NCBI GenBank assembly: GCA_014549065.1
Contig: JACDOX010000007.1
Span: forward strand, 10,647,648-10,711,647
DNA length: 64,000 bases
Origin: Cardinalis cardinalis
Taxonomy: Eukaryota; Chordata; Aves; Passeriformes; Cardinalidae
Direction of reading: 5' to 3'
Part shown: positions 1-13,919 of the stretch, one piece after another
How positions within the stretch are numbered: the first letter of the stretch is position 1
How the letters are laid out: the number at the start of each line of letters is the position of its first letter
The notes under the pieces: model-generated
The model's database searches: none
What the model was told of the DNA's origin: nothing
The model's input: only the letters and a program-made list of their open reading frames with translations
Position numbers and translations under genes: made by a program

Positions 1-3000
1 TCCCTGTGACTATGCACTTTCTACAAGAGCTCNCTCTGGACATATGTCCCACGGCCACATGTGATACTGGGAGCATCAGACAGGGGAAAGGATTACAGAG
101 CCCTGATTCTCATTGTCAGCAGTTTTCATTCTGGCCGGATGATAAGTAGAAAGCAGTACACAAAATTGCTGTGAGTAATGAGGAGCAGCAAAAAGTGAGA
201 TAACNGAAGTGTTATGGAAGAGACAGAAATCCCATTTCAAGCGCACGTATAAAAGATAGATACACTATTTAGGTTTGATAGCTTGTACAGGGGTACATCA
301 GCAGAATGTGGTATTCTTGTGGCTTTAGACATTTACACAGATCTAACTTGGCTCAGGGCAGAAAACTGAGGAGGTTTGCTTTTTGTTTAAAAAATTGGGA
401 GTCTGAAATTTCCATTCTGAACAGAGTGTGAAGAAAACCACCTTGCTTAGAAAAGAGAACATAGACAAGAGAGGCCAAACAATAACCTGGAAATTACTCT
501 GTGGACAGAAATTGGCTGAATGTGGTGGTCACAGGAGTAAGTCTGCCTGCATTTACCATGATTCAAGCAGCTTTTTGGACAAACAGATTTATGAAGAAAT
601 AGCTTTACCTCTCAAATCAAACTACCATGTTTTACATATCTAGCCAAATAATTACCAGCCTAAAAGGAGAAGTAAGAATTTCAGTTTGGGCCTCATGCAT
701 CTCAGGAGAATGCTTTAATCATTAACTACTGGTTGGTTTGAATCTCAGTCACTTTCACCTCTTAGAATCAATCCTGGACTTAGTAAGCCTTCTGGATCAA
801 TATACCAAGTTAATTGAACCTCTTCCTGGAAAAGTTCTGTTTCACCTTACCAACATAGGGAAGACAAAATAGCTCCATATCAGTATCACTTCATATATTG
901 TGCATGAAAATGCCATCTATTTTAGCTGCCTATTTTAGTAGAGATATTTGGATAGACCACAGTATTTTTTTTCCAATTGCTTTTTATGATTTTGCATCGA
1001 TGCAAAGCCACACAAGGGGTGGCTGAGGAATTCTTTTTGCTATATTTCTCCTCTAGAGAGATTTTTTTTTCTAACTCTGAGCTCTTTCTGAATTCACATG
1101 AGCATCAATGCCTAGAAAACACTGAAATTTTGTCCCTACAAGAGAAANATCATCTACTAAAAAACCCCAGCCTGAAATGTCAGAACATCTCTCAAAATAA
1201 CTATGAGTGTCCTGATGAGCACANCTGACTTAGCATGGAATTGGAAAATGACAAGCAGGAGCAGACAGTGTCATCACTCTGTCATCAGTGACCCTACTGT
1301 GTTATGAGCTCTGTTTCAGAGTGGTTTTGCCACATCAACCAAACACCACACTGGATGCTTTCTAACACACAAACCAAAGTGAGACCAACATAAATGCAAT
1401 GGTGGTCTTCAGGGCGCATTCATCAATAGTATGTAGGGTGCCCAAAAAGATTACTTCCACATATCATCACAAATATAAAGTTTTCCTTTCTATTTATGTT
1501 TTTAATTGTGGTGCCCAGAAAATGGCTCCATGATCGAAAAGAAAAGACTTGGGTATAATGGGTATAATAGCTGGTAAGTGCGGGTTATAAGAAACATGAG
1601 AAAGAAGAGAGGAAAATAGCAATGGAAAATACCAGAACTTTTTGAGCAGTCAAAGTGCAAGTAGACCTGGAAGAATAGCAAAAGTAATAAAGAACTGCAG
1701 AAATACAGAGATGTAGGCTTTGGAGTAAGCTCTAAAATCCTCTTTGTCTAAAGCAGATAAAGTGCTTCAAGACAACATTTCACAATATCTTTGCAGCTCT
1801 TGGTCTCAGATCTCAGGACCAGAAGGAAGGCATTTATTCACATATAAAATGGATGCAGCTGAAGGGAACGTAGTAAATAAGGAACAGCCACTGAGCCATG
1901 TGGAGGGACTGCTGGTCAGGCACCAAAATAAATTAAAATAGACTGCTCACCACCTATACAAGAATAGAAGTGAGGATTACTTCTTACACAGAAGTCAAGG
2001 CTCATATATTTCAACTCTACAGCTGTGGCAAATGATGCAGAATTAGAATGTGCTTGTAGAAAAACTATTAACAATTACCAACCATGTCAAAGCTTTCTCT
2101 CTTCCCTTCTCTTTCATGAATTGTTCTTAATTAGACTACATTTCAAATGTGGTTACTATTTAATAAGAATCTTCAAAAGAAAACAGAGCTAAATTGACAA
2201 AGATTGTTAAAAACCACCTAATTTCTTTGGGTTTAATCCTTTGTGCCAAATAAACTGATGTTTTCCAAATTCCATAACTTACTTTAGAAATGTTAATTGT
2301 CTGAGAATGAGTAGCTGCAGACAAACAAGAGGACAAAGTTTGGTATAAATGCACCCACGCCCAGTCAAGCTTTCATTCTCAGCCCCTCAGAGAGGGTACA
2401 TTAGTGCAGGAAAAGAATCAAATCCTACGGTAGCCAGAGTCCATTACAGAAATGCATTTATCACATACCCCCTTATGCACACTTTTCCAATAATGCAAGT
2501 GCAGAGCTGCCTTCTNACCTTGTATTTGCTGGTCTACATTTCTATGGAAAAGATGATATTTACAGTGCTCTTACTGCCCATATATGAATTACTTAAATTT
2601 CTTCAAGCATGTGAGGATTGGAACTTTACTGATTAAAGTTCACAGAACAGTGAAGAGAAGCCATTTCCCCTGGAGACACTTTGATCAAAGGAAGCCTATG
2701 AGATTTAATGCTGAGGGTCACAGAAGAGGGACAGCTCCTGTCACAGGAATACACCCTAAGGCAAGTGGATTTACAAAAATCAGAAGGAGACAAGAAGGGA
2801 AAAAAGGCAAGGTACATGACAGGAGTTCATTTTAACTGCCAATGAAAGGAGTTGGCAGGGAAGAGCAGGACATCCATGAGAAGTCAGGAAAGCCCANACA
2901 AACACAGTGAACTGGCAAGGCAAGAGAAGAACACAAGCACAGAAAGTTAATTGGATCCTCTGAAATTATATTGAATGTTCNATAGAGAAAGGGAAACTAG

Positions 3001-3849
3001 TTTGTTGGCCTAAAATTACCTANAAAGTGAAATGGAAAAATCAGTGATAAGAAAGGAAAAAAATCCTTGATGCAGCTCAAATATCTGCGGGAAAAAGAAG
3101 GGAAGCCAGTAGAAAAGGCTGCAGGTTCCAAAAATGCAGGTTCAGCCATGTTTCTTTGGGTATTTGGTTTGGGTTTTTTTCTTCTTTCTAAAAAATCTAA
3201 ATGGGGAGGGCTGTTGCTACTTCACAGTTCAACATTTCTAGACTCCACCTGGCTTGGCCAAAGGCGCCAGGATCCTCCTGATTCCTGACACTGCTGAGAG
3301 CCCCATTGGTGGCATCGCATGGGAAGCTGATGTTTGCACCCTTGCTATCAAAACCTTGTCACATAAACCCACCAGTGACTTACATGGCTACTGTGCACCA
3401 GTGCAGCTGGTGCAACACTTCCAGGAAACCAGAACTGGAGCCCAGCAAGCAGCAGCTCCACAGAATATGTGCTGTATCAAGTCCTAAGAATAATCAAAGT
3501 GGGAAACGGGATTGCTTGGTCACAAGTAAAGCAGAAGAAAAGGAAGGAGCAGCTATTGCCTCATCTGTATTTGAAGCACTCTGACATTACTGCTTATATA
3601 ATAATTGGGGTAAAACCCAAAAGCATCACAGAGTGCATGTGTCTCACTGTCTGCCCCAAGTGGTGGGGCACAGTAATTAGGATTCTTTGAGGAACTCAAG
3701 ATTTTGAATTGTTAACTTGGCTTGCAGGGGCAGGCAGTTGAGTGTAAGAGAAACTATGATGGCATAATACAGGGAAGGAGAAATACACATTAGTCATAAG
3801 GTAAGACAAATTATGTCTGTCAACTTGATGCTTTTCTTTCCTTTCTTAC
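1..3849. other. Intergenic DNA, no gene seen
   Basis: This stretch is AT-rich with stops in all frames. The longest open frames are under 100 codons, have no flanking splice signals and match no family I know. No CR1 3' end or SINE core was recognised. The only notable short motif is a palindromic TCF/LEF-type site at 2679-2690, listed separately. A diverged old repeat could be missed by eye. Confidence 0.6.
2679..2690. promoter_or_regulatory. Palindromic TCF/LEF-type motif CTTTGATCAAAG
   Basis: A perfect 12-bp palindrome contains the TCF/LEF core CTTTGATC on both strands. The same 12-mer occurs at 31758-31769. A motif of this length can occur by chance in a long AT-rich interval, so a regulatory role is only inferred. 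Confidence 0.2.
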
Positions 3850-3871
3850 ATATATATATATATATATATAT
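3850..3871. repeat. (AT)11 microsatellite
   Basis: Eleven uninterrupted AT units, followed by an imperfect TGTATACACAGATATATA continuation. It is a simple repeat and probably length-polymorphic. Confidence 0.95.
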
Positions 3872-4650
3872 GTATACACAGATATATAAGTAACCTCTGA
3901 AATGCTTAGTTATAATTCAACAATTTACAAGAAAGTTTCTTCTGTGGTACTTTGCATGTTTTATTCCCAAGACAAGAGAAAAGAGGTGGAAACAAAACTG
4001 TTCTCAATACAAATCTGATCAGCCCCTTCAGTTTCTTTGTTATGATAATTGGTAATTACAGGGGNAAAAAAAAAATCTTCATTTAACATGAAGATTGCTT
4101 CAAATGCCTTCCCTACACATGATCTATCACAGCCCACCTATGGATGACATCTGTACTGAAGGTTAGACCAGGTCACATGAACTCTCTGAGCAGCTGCCAG
4201 CCACTGCTCTCTGCTCCCCCATTCCCCAGCACCTAGGGAAGGCGCTAGGACAGTACCAAGATCTGGATATTTGAAACGGGTTCCAACATGAGGCAGCTGT
4301 TTAAGGTACTACTCCCTGTTTAGCCNGGTGGATGGAAATTTACGTGGTGCCAGTGAAGCCATCAGCAAAGCTTTGGGCCAAAATCAGAAGCTTAAAGAGG
4401 ATTAACCCCATTCTGAGGAGTCACTGCCTAGTCATCCTCTGACTGGGCCAGACAGATCCTTGCTNCCTGAGGATGACTGTGGCTACAGGCATCTAGTGCT
4501 GGGTCACTGCTCTCCTACCCTCGTGAACTGAACCTTTCCAGCCAAAGCCTACCCAGCTTCATGCCCATCTGCTGCACTACACCAGGATGTGTGTCATCAC
4601 CTGAGTGATGACAGCTGAGTCTGTCCTTCNAAGTCAGCTTCTGTGCTTGT
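3872..4650. other. Intergenic DNA, no gene seen
   Basis: Mixed-composition single-copy sequence between the AT microsatellite and the first CR1 fragment. No open frame of note, repeat core or RNA gene was recognised. Confidence 0.55.
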
Positions 4651-4768
4651 CACAGAGTCACAGAATAGTCTGAGTTGGAAGGNACCCAGAAGGATCAACG
4701 ATTCCAACACTTAAGTGAATGGCCAGTAGAGGGGATCAAACTCACAATCTTGGTGTTATTAGCACCCC
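4651..4768 (-). mobile_element. CR1 LINE 3' fragment (diverged)
   Basis: Read on the + strand, it opens with CACAGAGTCACAGAATAG, then a GAGTTGGAAGG block, and ends with the AATGGCCAGTAGAGGGGATC and CTTGGTGTTATTAGCACC segments. This is the reverse complement of the 3' part of avian CR1 elements. Several substitutions suggest an old insertion. No coding capacity remains. Confidence 0.8.
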
Positions 4769-7700
4769 TAAAAGGCACTCACTTTCCAAGGACCAGTTTT
4801 TGACCAGCATTAGGTTATGGCACTCACACCAACCACCAAATTCAGACTTGGATTTCATAACCNGTTTCTGTTTACATCCTGGCTTGAACCTTGGCCTGGG
4901 TTACGAGGTTCTCTCTGGTATTCCTGCCACAGGTCCTGACACTTCCCCAGCCTGGAGGTGAGTTTTCCTGGCAGTCTGTGGCAGGTAAGCTTTGCTCCCA
5001 GCAATGTGGGGGAACTGCTCTGTCGAGTCCCCAGAGGCTCTGGTGGCAGTGGGGAGGGTGATGGGAAATGGCAAAGCTCTGACTAAGGACAGTTAGACCC
5101 ATTTCCCCAGTTTGATTATCCAGCTGCCTTCCTGACCATGTTCCCTTGCCCACACACACAGCACACGTGCAGGTCTGCACACACAGAAGAGCAGCCTTTC
5201 TGAGTTCAGAGTTCTGTTATGCACAGCTTGCATTTATTTCTCTTTTATTTTCCTGAAGCCAACACGTGACATCTGTGATGGGAAGATTAGATTTGGATAA
5301 ATTAGATGCAGTATCAGGCAATTTTCAGAGCGGAACTAAACATTTTTAACTGGTCCTGGAAAAGGGGAAAATATTCATATTGTAGNAAAGTATTTTCTAA
5401 CACTGCTGAAAGGGGTTGCAGTTTGATTCAAGAGTAGCCTTGTCTCTGTGTTTGCTTCTGAATGCTTTTGGCAGCTTGCTTTCTAATCTTGACTAGATAC
5501 AGGTACTTATGTATGCCCATTGTATACTGCTGTGCTCTTGTGGATTTTTCTGAAGTATTATAAAAAAAAGGGAAACAGAAAAACCCATTGATGTGAAAGA
5601 AATTTCCAGTTGAATCTAGGTGCTTGACAGTGTGTACAGGTGTGCTAAAATAAGTACACAGACNCTCAGAAAATGTAAAACAGGCATTCATGCACAGTCT
5701 CTGGTACACTGCAAACAAATCTGCCAACAGGTAATGAGTGAAAAATGTTGGTGACTACTGAACCTCAAACAAATATATTCCACAATTATCCAGGGAATGT
5801 GTGAACTCAAATGTAGTCACAGACTACAATACAATTTTATGGGACATTGTCTTTATGCATAACACTTTTAAATGTAAAGGCAGAAGGAAATGGCTGTGTG
5901 AATTCNGGAAAAAAATACCTAGCAATCATGCCACATCAACGGGAGACACCATTGTTTGGAACAAAGCAAAATCAGCTTCAAACCTTGTTTCCATTAAGAA
6001 GCTGAGCAGTATGGTATATAGAAAATGTGAGAAAAGCTGACAAAATCTGTTGTTGTCTGGGCTTTCTGGCTTGCAGCAAGCACTTCTTTGTCATTTATTG
6101 GTAATTTCTCAGTGTAATGGAGTTAAACTGGAATTACATTGGTATTATCACTAACGATTTTCAATCTGGTTTGCTTTATGAGACTTTTAGAGAGTTGTTT
6201 CGGTGTTCCTATTACTTCTTTCCTTTATTGTGAAGCCAGTTACAGGATTGCCCTCTCTCACTATAGATTCTGTATATGCCATGTTTGTATAATGTTTCAG
6301 CAGAGCAAAGTAATGACTTGTCGTAAAGGAACTCATATAGGAACTTCTTCAAATGTGCACTGCCCATGAAAATATACCTTCTACATCAACAGCAATGTTT
6401 ATCCCACAGAACCACNGTAGTTTTAAACTCTGAATCACTTTTTTNCCCCCATTTTTCCTCCATTTTTTTCTGGAGCTTGTTTTCTAATTTGAGCCTCNGA
6501 TCAGAGAAACCACCACCTGTAAACCCAAGACTTGACTCCCTTGGCACTGAAGTGCCAAGGTTTTTGCTGGAGCCAAGGCATCCCCTGCGGATGGGGAGCT
6601 CCATGAAGAACATCAGTATTTTCCACAGAAATAAACTTCAGTTCTTTCGGCTGCAGTTAGGAAACCAGGAGGCGTGTGCAAGTAATCTCCAACCAGAAGC
6701 TTTCCTTGGGAACCTGATTTCCGTGTCTGTGTCTCCTTCCTCTGTCCAGGGTTGTACCTGATACCCTGCCATTCCTGTGTTTTTTAGAAATACCAAGAGC
6801 TCAGCCCACTCTGAAGGGGCTGCTGTGCCCTGCCTGCAGAGGTGCAGAGGTGCTGGNCAGGCACCCTCTGCCTGTGCCAATCAGCTCACAGAAATGCTGG
6901 CAGCAGCTCTGGGAACGCAATGTGTGCCCTCGTGCTTCTCTGCAAGAATTCCCTACTGGCCTTACAGCAGCCCCATTTCTGTGCCTTTGCTCCCTAAATT
7001 TGCCCTGATCCTGTGGGCCTTGGCTGTGTTATCTGTGCAAAGGGTTATGGTGGTTTTAAGGTATAAACAAATGTCAAGCATTAAATCATTACTTTTACAG
7101 ACTCATTTAGTGCGAAATCACATTCACACTTCATTTACCAGATCCCAAAGCTCCAGAGAAATCAGGATCATTTGTTCCTAACCAGGCGGATATAGCTGAG
7201 AACAGTAGTGGAGGACAGCTGTGAGGGGTTATCCAGGTGTATCTTAAAGCCAGTTTACAGGTCAATAAATACAGGTATATTCATTATAGCTGTATCCAGA
7301 GGCTGCACAGAGATGAGCTCGTGATTGCAGACCATAAAGCTTTCTAATGTTATTCAAGAAGGATAACGCTGAAATCGATGCTGCAGCCTGCTGTGAAGAT
7401 GCGGTGTACTGAATGAAAGAAGAAAGATACTGCCTTTGCCCAGAGACAACTCACACTTTCTAAGGGGCCTCTGAACAGGGGAAGTAAACCAGCTCATGTC
7501 AATGAGAGCAGAGTTAATATACACAACAATATTCATTTAGCTCAGGAGACCAGAACTGGAGGTGAACAAAGCAACAGCAGAGTTTGCTGGGAACCTGAAT
7601 GTCTTTTACAAGGACATTTTAAACAAGGGGAAAAATCCTTCTAAACTGGAACCGGGATATAAGAAAATTCAAATTTTGCATTACCCAGAATGTCTGGGAA

Positions 7701-9840
7701 ATGTTGACTTGATACTTAATAATTTTCTCACAAGCCATGTGTGAGCAATTTATTTCAACATGATAAAGACCTTTCTCTTTCTTTACATTTGTGGTTAGTT
7801 TCGCTTACAGCTATGCCATATGAAATGTAATTTAAATTCCCATAAAACATTCAGTGAGAATCTCTTCTGCCTCGACACTGTGACTTGTTGCAAACAGTGT
7901 CTACTTGAGAAATCATCACATTCCCAAAGGCTGTATGGCAAGAGTTACACTTGGGGCTTTCTGTGCAGTTTATAGCCAGGAAGGAATCCTGCACTATTTA
8001 GGTTGCAATTTGGAGGGTCAGATTCTTTCTCTGCTGGAGCACACCTTGGGAGAGATAGGAAAGAATTATTGGAATACCTGCTCTTCTCTTCATTTTCATC
8101 AGCATTAATTTGCAGCTTCCTTGGTCCCTCTTGCTTCCAAATTTCCTCTTTAATGAGCATGGGGAGAGCTGGTCTGTTATGAAATACCAGTAAGCTACTG
8201 GTAAGTATATAAATATGGATAGGTTTAAGCAAGAGAGCAAGAAAAGCTCAAGTTCTACTCCCACTCTTCCCATACCTTAAAATCATAAGAAATTTGATGG
8301 CACTGTCACTGGTACTAAAAAGTAACTTTGTTTCTGTGAGATGAAGGAGGCCAGGCTGTACCTAGGGCTGGCATATCCCAACACATAAAAAAATGGCCAA
8401 AAAGACCAAGAAAATCATTCCTGACACACAGCTTACTGCNGGAAGAGCAGCACTAGTGAGGTGCATCAGAAAACATCTCAGCATATGTGTTCGCTATGCA
8501 GAATTCACTGTATTTCCCATTCAATTGATTAACAATGTCTCACAACAGATAACAGTACATTAAAAAAACACATTTTATTTTTATTTCTTTATACAAATAA
8601 ATACAGTTATATTTTTATATCTGGGTTTATAGAAATTAAATTTAGAGTTTTGACAACAATTCATTACATTTTTGCCTTTCATCCCTTTAATTTTAGATCC
8701 ATGCATCTATAGGGATTTCTCTGAGGTTACTTGAGTTAGTTGCCTAACATGGGGCTGGGATGCTGTTTGAGATGTTCTGTGCTCTCCCACCTGGCCTCCA
8801 GTGGCTGGCCCAGGGACCTGCCAGGGCTGTACAAACTCCTCTGCAACCTGAGGGTGCCCAAAATGACACTGCACACCCAAAGAGCTGAATCCCAGTTTGC
8901 AATCCTTTCACTAAGGGAAATAATGGAGGGAGAGAAGCCTGAGATGTTGACATAGAAATTCATGTTTCTAACTGCTGCTGCCTACATTGCTGCTCTTGCA
9001 GCCTGGCAGCTTCTTTTTAAGAGCTTCTGCAGGATGGATTTGCTTTTTCTCTCTGATTACACTGCCGTTAGAGCTGCCTGGCAGGAGCTGCAGCCCTTCT
9101 GTTTCCTGACTGAGCGTGTTTGTGTGGGGTTGGATTAAGTGAAGCTCCCTGCGGGAATGGCTTCTATGTGTTCTTGGCTCCTTTCCAGCCTGGTTTCCCT
9201 CCATTCGGCAGACACTGAGATCCAGGTGCTGAGGGGTGGGATTACATGCAGGGCATCCCTGCAATCTATGCAGATCAGGATTTAGGATGTTTAATGGAGG
9301 CAAAGAGCCTCGTCTCTCCAGCTCACCAGCTGCAGTGCTGCCTGGGCAGGAAATGTTGTTCTGGTTGCCCAGAGCCCATCACTCAGGATGACTCCCCAGT
9401 CCTAACCCATCTCCAACATCTTGCTTTTTTCACTCGTCTCCCTTCCCATTTGCTGCTCAGGATGAAGCTGCATTTTGTTCACTTAATTTGAGAAAGCCTA
9501 ATGCTTTGGAAACATTTGTGTGCCAGGACGACATGGCCCCTTCTGTTTACTTACATGAGGCAACCAGCCCTGCCTCAGGCAGAAAGGACCTCCCAAGCAT
9601 TTTGGGGACAGAAGTGGAGCTGTATGAACCACAGGACTTGTCAAGCTGGTAATAACCTCTGCTCCCACTTCAGCCATTTCCTGCATTCAGTGATGCGGCA
9701 TCCCAGTGATGCTGGTGCTCCTTTCCAAACAGGAAAATGCATCTTAGCCTCCTCAGAAGAGGATTATTTTGTGCCCTGAAACATGAAACCTTAATTCCTC
9801 CTACAACCACATTTCATTTCTGTGAACAGTTGAGCCTTCT
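4769..9840. other. Intergenic DNA, no gene seen
   Basis: No recognisable gene or interspersed repeat. Open frames up to 134 codons (for example 6777-7181 +) are interrupted by Ns, show no domain and have no splice context. Positions 8480-8740 are strikingly AT-rich, with TTTATTT runs, in contrast to the roughly balanced sequence at 8740-9700. That segment could be a conserved non-coding block, but nothing here proves it. Confidence 0.55.
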
Positions 9841-9869
9841 TCGATATTTTTTGAACCTGGAAAAAAAGN

Positions 9870-10250
9870 AGAATTATTAGAAGTAAAATATGTTATTAAA
9901 TGAGAGCTGACATGTGTCAGGCTTATTGATGGGAACTTGCATAAAATGTGATATTACTTCATTCCTACCTTAATTGAAGATATTTTCAGCCTAAGTGATG
10001 TGTAACTGCTCGGTGATTTAGCTCTCTTTTATGAATAATTATATTACATGTATTCTCTCTGGGTATTTCCATTGATACATAGGATAAGTGTCTCTCAGAA
10101 TAGCCTGTAAAGGGGTCAGGCAGATCTCACTTCATTGAATCCCTTTGAAAATAGCATATTTTGCCTTCTTAACAGTTAAATTAATAAACACAATGAGAAA
10201 CCTTTCAAATGAGAGGAATATTCCCTCTGCTTATGATCTAATTCCCTGGA
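9870..10250. promoter_or_regulatory. Candidate conserved non-coding block (AT-rich, homeobox/forkhead-like words)
   Basis: A repeat-free, AT-rich block dense in words such as TTAATTGAAG, ATGAATAATTATATTAC and AAATTAATAAACACAA, which resemble homeodomain and forkhead binding sites. It has no coding frame. The texture is that of vertebrate developmental enhancers, but conservation cannot be judged from one sequence. Confidence 0.22.
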
Positions 10251-12552
10251 CACCCACTTACTAAAGATTTGACAGGAGTAACATGAAGCTACAGTATTCA
10301 CTATGTGGTTCATTTTTTATCAAACAAGACAGAAAGAATGAAGCCTTGTCTGTGTTTGAAAGCTGTATCATGTTTCTGCCATTTCTTTAGGCATTCTTAC
10401 AGAAACCTTTCAGTTCTCCCTTTCTCATCTTCTGCAGGCTATTGTATTAGCAACATCTTTTCAGTGATTAACAAAATAATGGTGATTTTTGCACGAAGCA
10501 TAGGAAGATTCTCATTCTTACCTGTGCACTTATGAAATAACCAATTTCAAACTGTGATGAAAACAGAAATAATTATAAACACTTCAGAAAATAAAGTCTT
10601 CAAGAGTAATATTTAATATTAAACACCACACAGAAAATTTCCCAGGCAACAGGCCAAGCTGAGATTATCTGGATCTTTTTTAAGAGGTGTTTGTAATGTA
10701 AATTTAAAACCAAATAATAAAAAAAACTTTGACAAACCTTTACATCATCACCATAATCTGCACCTAGACCCAATGAAATAATAGACAGGAAAGCTCTCAG
10801 CATCCAAGCCAGGAGTATGCAAATGCCATATTCTGCAACTCACTGATAGCAGCTGGAGAGCTCAATCTAACTGCAGCACTTCAAAGCTTTCCTAGGAAAT
10901 AATTGAACACTTAACGATTTTAAAGTTCCAAGATAGGTCTAATGCCAATTTGTTGTTTAAATTAATTTACCTAGCAAATTATCAATGCATATGTCTGGAA
11001 CAGGCTTACCTCTGTGTGTGTATTTGCAGCTCTGCTACCGCGATGAGCAGAGCAAGAAATGCAGTGGGGCATGGATCTTGTCCCAGGGCACTGGAGTAAG
11101 CTGGTGGGTAGTTGGTTCTGGATGAGGTGGAAAATCCACCTTTCAGACCAAGCATTCCTTGGATATCATTTATTTGCTGCCAACTGGGTCTTCTTCCAAG
11201 GCAGACTTTGGAGGGCATCTTGCTTCAAAATGCCACAGAAGACCCAGACTTGCCTGTGGCCAAGAAGCAATGGCTTTTGTTTAAGGCATTACTGTGTGAT
11301 GTTGTTGTTTCAGTACCAGCTAAGTTGGCTTCTGTCAGCTTGAAGTAGAGAAGAGAGGGAGGTCAACCAGCAAAGCCACGACAGGACAAGTACAGGAACT
11401 TCCCTCTCTGTCCCGTTTCTCAGAGGGCCCTTGAAATGACGAGGAGGCCCACTTTTAACCCAAAAAGCAACACTGTTCCACACCACTTCTAATTGAAATG
11501 TGGCCTTCATCACCATGGTATGTGCACCTGCATTACCTGAGGCCAAGGTTGTCATGTGCTCCCTTTGTTTCTGCTCCCTTGCCACATCCCAGGCAAACTT
11601 CATTTGCACCATCTCTAGGTATCTGCACTACATTTGGCATGATTCTCCACCTTTGCTTATCATCTCTTTTGGTCCCAAGACTTGCTGTAACCTTGTCTGC
11701 CGTTCTACAGGCCAAGCTTNAAGTATGTTGAAGGGTTACTGCAAATCTGCTCATAGGGCCAAGGGCAAAATAGAACTTGCCTTGTGGATAAATAGGAATT
11801 TTCAGCCCTCGGGTTTCTGAATTAAAATATGTGGCCTCAAAAGCCTGTAAGATAAGTTAGTGAAAAGTGCTGTGTGGAAAAATGTTTAAGAGCCTTACAG
11901 CATGAAAAGGGGAAAGAGAAACTCCAACCAGCCTGGTCTTGCAAAGGGTTTAATCCTTCTTTATAAATTAGCCTCTTTGTACCGATGAAACATGTTTGAT
12001 CAGATTCCAAATCATGGTAGTGATTTGTGCCAGCTGGGAAGCTGGAGAGTAGAGGAATGTTGGATATTTAAATATTTTACCAGCCCTTCATCCGGGTTAA
12101 TATTTTATTAGCAGCAAATATGCCTTTCTGCTAAGGAGTCTACAACTACTGCTCACCATGCTGAGGCATGGGTACTTTTGCCTTGCACAAAGGCAGTATG
12201 AAAGACAAGAGCTGAGGGAACAATTGGTGCCACTCATTTCCCTTTCCTAAGGGTGCACCAAATGCATCCATACTGATGAGTGTTTGCGTTCTCTGTGCCT
12301 TGATTTGCAAGCCTGAGTCTCAGAGTTCAGCTTTTCCCCACTCACATTGCTTTCTGCAGTACATACCAGCCACTGTGCAGCTGCACATCCAAGCCAAGCC
12401 AGATCCCTGGGTCTGGGTCTGACCAGGGTGGCAGCCAGCAGGTCAGTAGGACAGAGAGGATTGCAACGCTATCTATAAAATCTGCTCAAACCTAGTTCTG
12501 ATGAAATGGTTGCCAGTGGGACAGGCCTGCCCGTAGCCCATCTTCCTGTGCT
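10251..12552. other. Intergenic DNA, no gene seen
   Basis: No gene or interspersed repeat recognised. Two AT-rich subsegments, about 10850-10990 (AAATAATTGAACACTTAACG, TTTAAATTAATTTACC) and 12060-12130 (TATTTAAATATTTTACC), have the same enhancer-like texture as the preceding block. Overlapping frames at 11059-11820 on both strands match nothing known. Confidence 0.5.
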
Positions 12553-12624
12553 CACCAGCAGATGTTTCATGGCTGGGGTTATTGGCCTTCACCAGCAAAT
12601 CTTTCTTGGCTGGGGTTATTGGCC
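12553..12624. repeat. 37-bp tandem duplication, two copies
   Basis: Copy 1 is 12553-12589 and copy 2 is 12590-12624. Both run from CACCAGCA to GGCTGGGGTTATTGGCC and differ at about three positions. It is a local duplication with no coding role that I can see. Confidence 0.85.
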
Positions 12625-13919
12625 TCTCCTTCTGCAGTCAGCTGTGGCAAGGACACCACCGGGTCTCTGACAAGAGCAGCCATGGGTATTGTCGTCTAAC
12701 TGGATCTAGGATCTTGGAAGATGGTNAGCTCAGTGCTCAGAGTGCAACAGCTAGAGCAGGAAGCAGGAGTAGAATCTGTGCTGGCCATGAGCAGCCGTGA
12801 TCAGTATAGAAATGTCTGTGTAGATAATTATTAAAAAAAAACAAACCCAAGGCAGTTTTTCTGAGCAGCTGCCTCTGGAAAGGGTATCAGTGAAGTGGCA
12901 CTATAGAGGTGAGCTGGTAGGCTGGGAGCATGGGGAAGCTGCAATGGTAATTCAAACATCCACATGAGAAACTGATATTTTAAAGTACTGATATATTAGA
13001 GTAAATTTTGTGGGAATTCACCTGATTGTGTAANGCTACAAAGTCCTGAAACTTTATTTTTTATGCATATATAGCTAAAAAATTACACCCAGTCTTGCTG
13101 GTTGGTCAACTCATAGTGGACTATCTATTCTACCAAAAACACCAAAAATTTTCTCCTGGTATTTNGGTTGAGTATATTGTGCCAAGGAATGCCTGGAATT
13201 CACATTAAATTTAGTATTTGTGGAGATGATTGTATTGACTAGGACCACCCTGTTTTGTATTATTCCTCCATTCTTTCATACTATATGTCCTACTAAATTA
13301 ATTAAAAAATTGGGGAGCCCTCCAGTGGCTAAAATTATAGAGCCTAAAATTACCAGTGTATTAAAGAAGTATTCAAACATNTGATGGTGTCATCCAAGTT
13401 CACAAAAATCCATACGATTTTAGTATAGAATTTTACAAAGTATTTCCACTGAAGACACAATTTTTGAAAGGTCAATCCAGTTAATTACTTCTGGAGATAC
13501 TTGAGGAAAAATTTCTCTATANATTTTTTTTCAGAAAATACCCACAAATGCAACATATAAAATATCAACTTCAAATTCTTAGAGTTTTCATTTTAAAGGT
13601 AAACACCAGGAATTTAGCAATGTTCTGCATTTGGTAATACTATTGTTCTCCTACTCCTCAGACTCTTAACTGGTATTCTGCTTTTCATTTAAAAAAACCC
13701 CAAAATAAGCCAACCATCCTCTGTGTGTGGGGGAAATCACAACTCTTGACTGACAATCTCTATATTGATGTCTTAAAAGTCTGTATATTGCAGGTTTATC
13801 CAGAAAATGTGCCAACGTGGTGTTCTGTTAAAAGAAGAGAGAAAAGGTTTGCAGCCCAGCTGAGGTAAACACAAAGTGTTGAGGGACTCTGCTCTGGATC
13901 ATCCTTGATCTCACTTCTA
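12625..13919. other. Intergenic DNA, no gene seen
   Basis: AT-rich and single-copy by eye. It has several isolated Ns and no gene, CR1 core or structured repeat. Confidence 0.55.
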
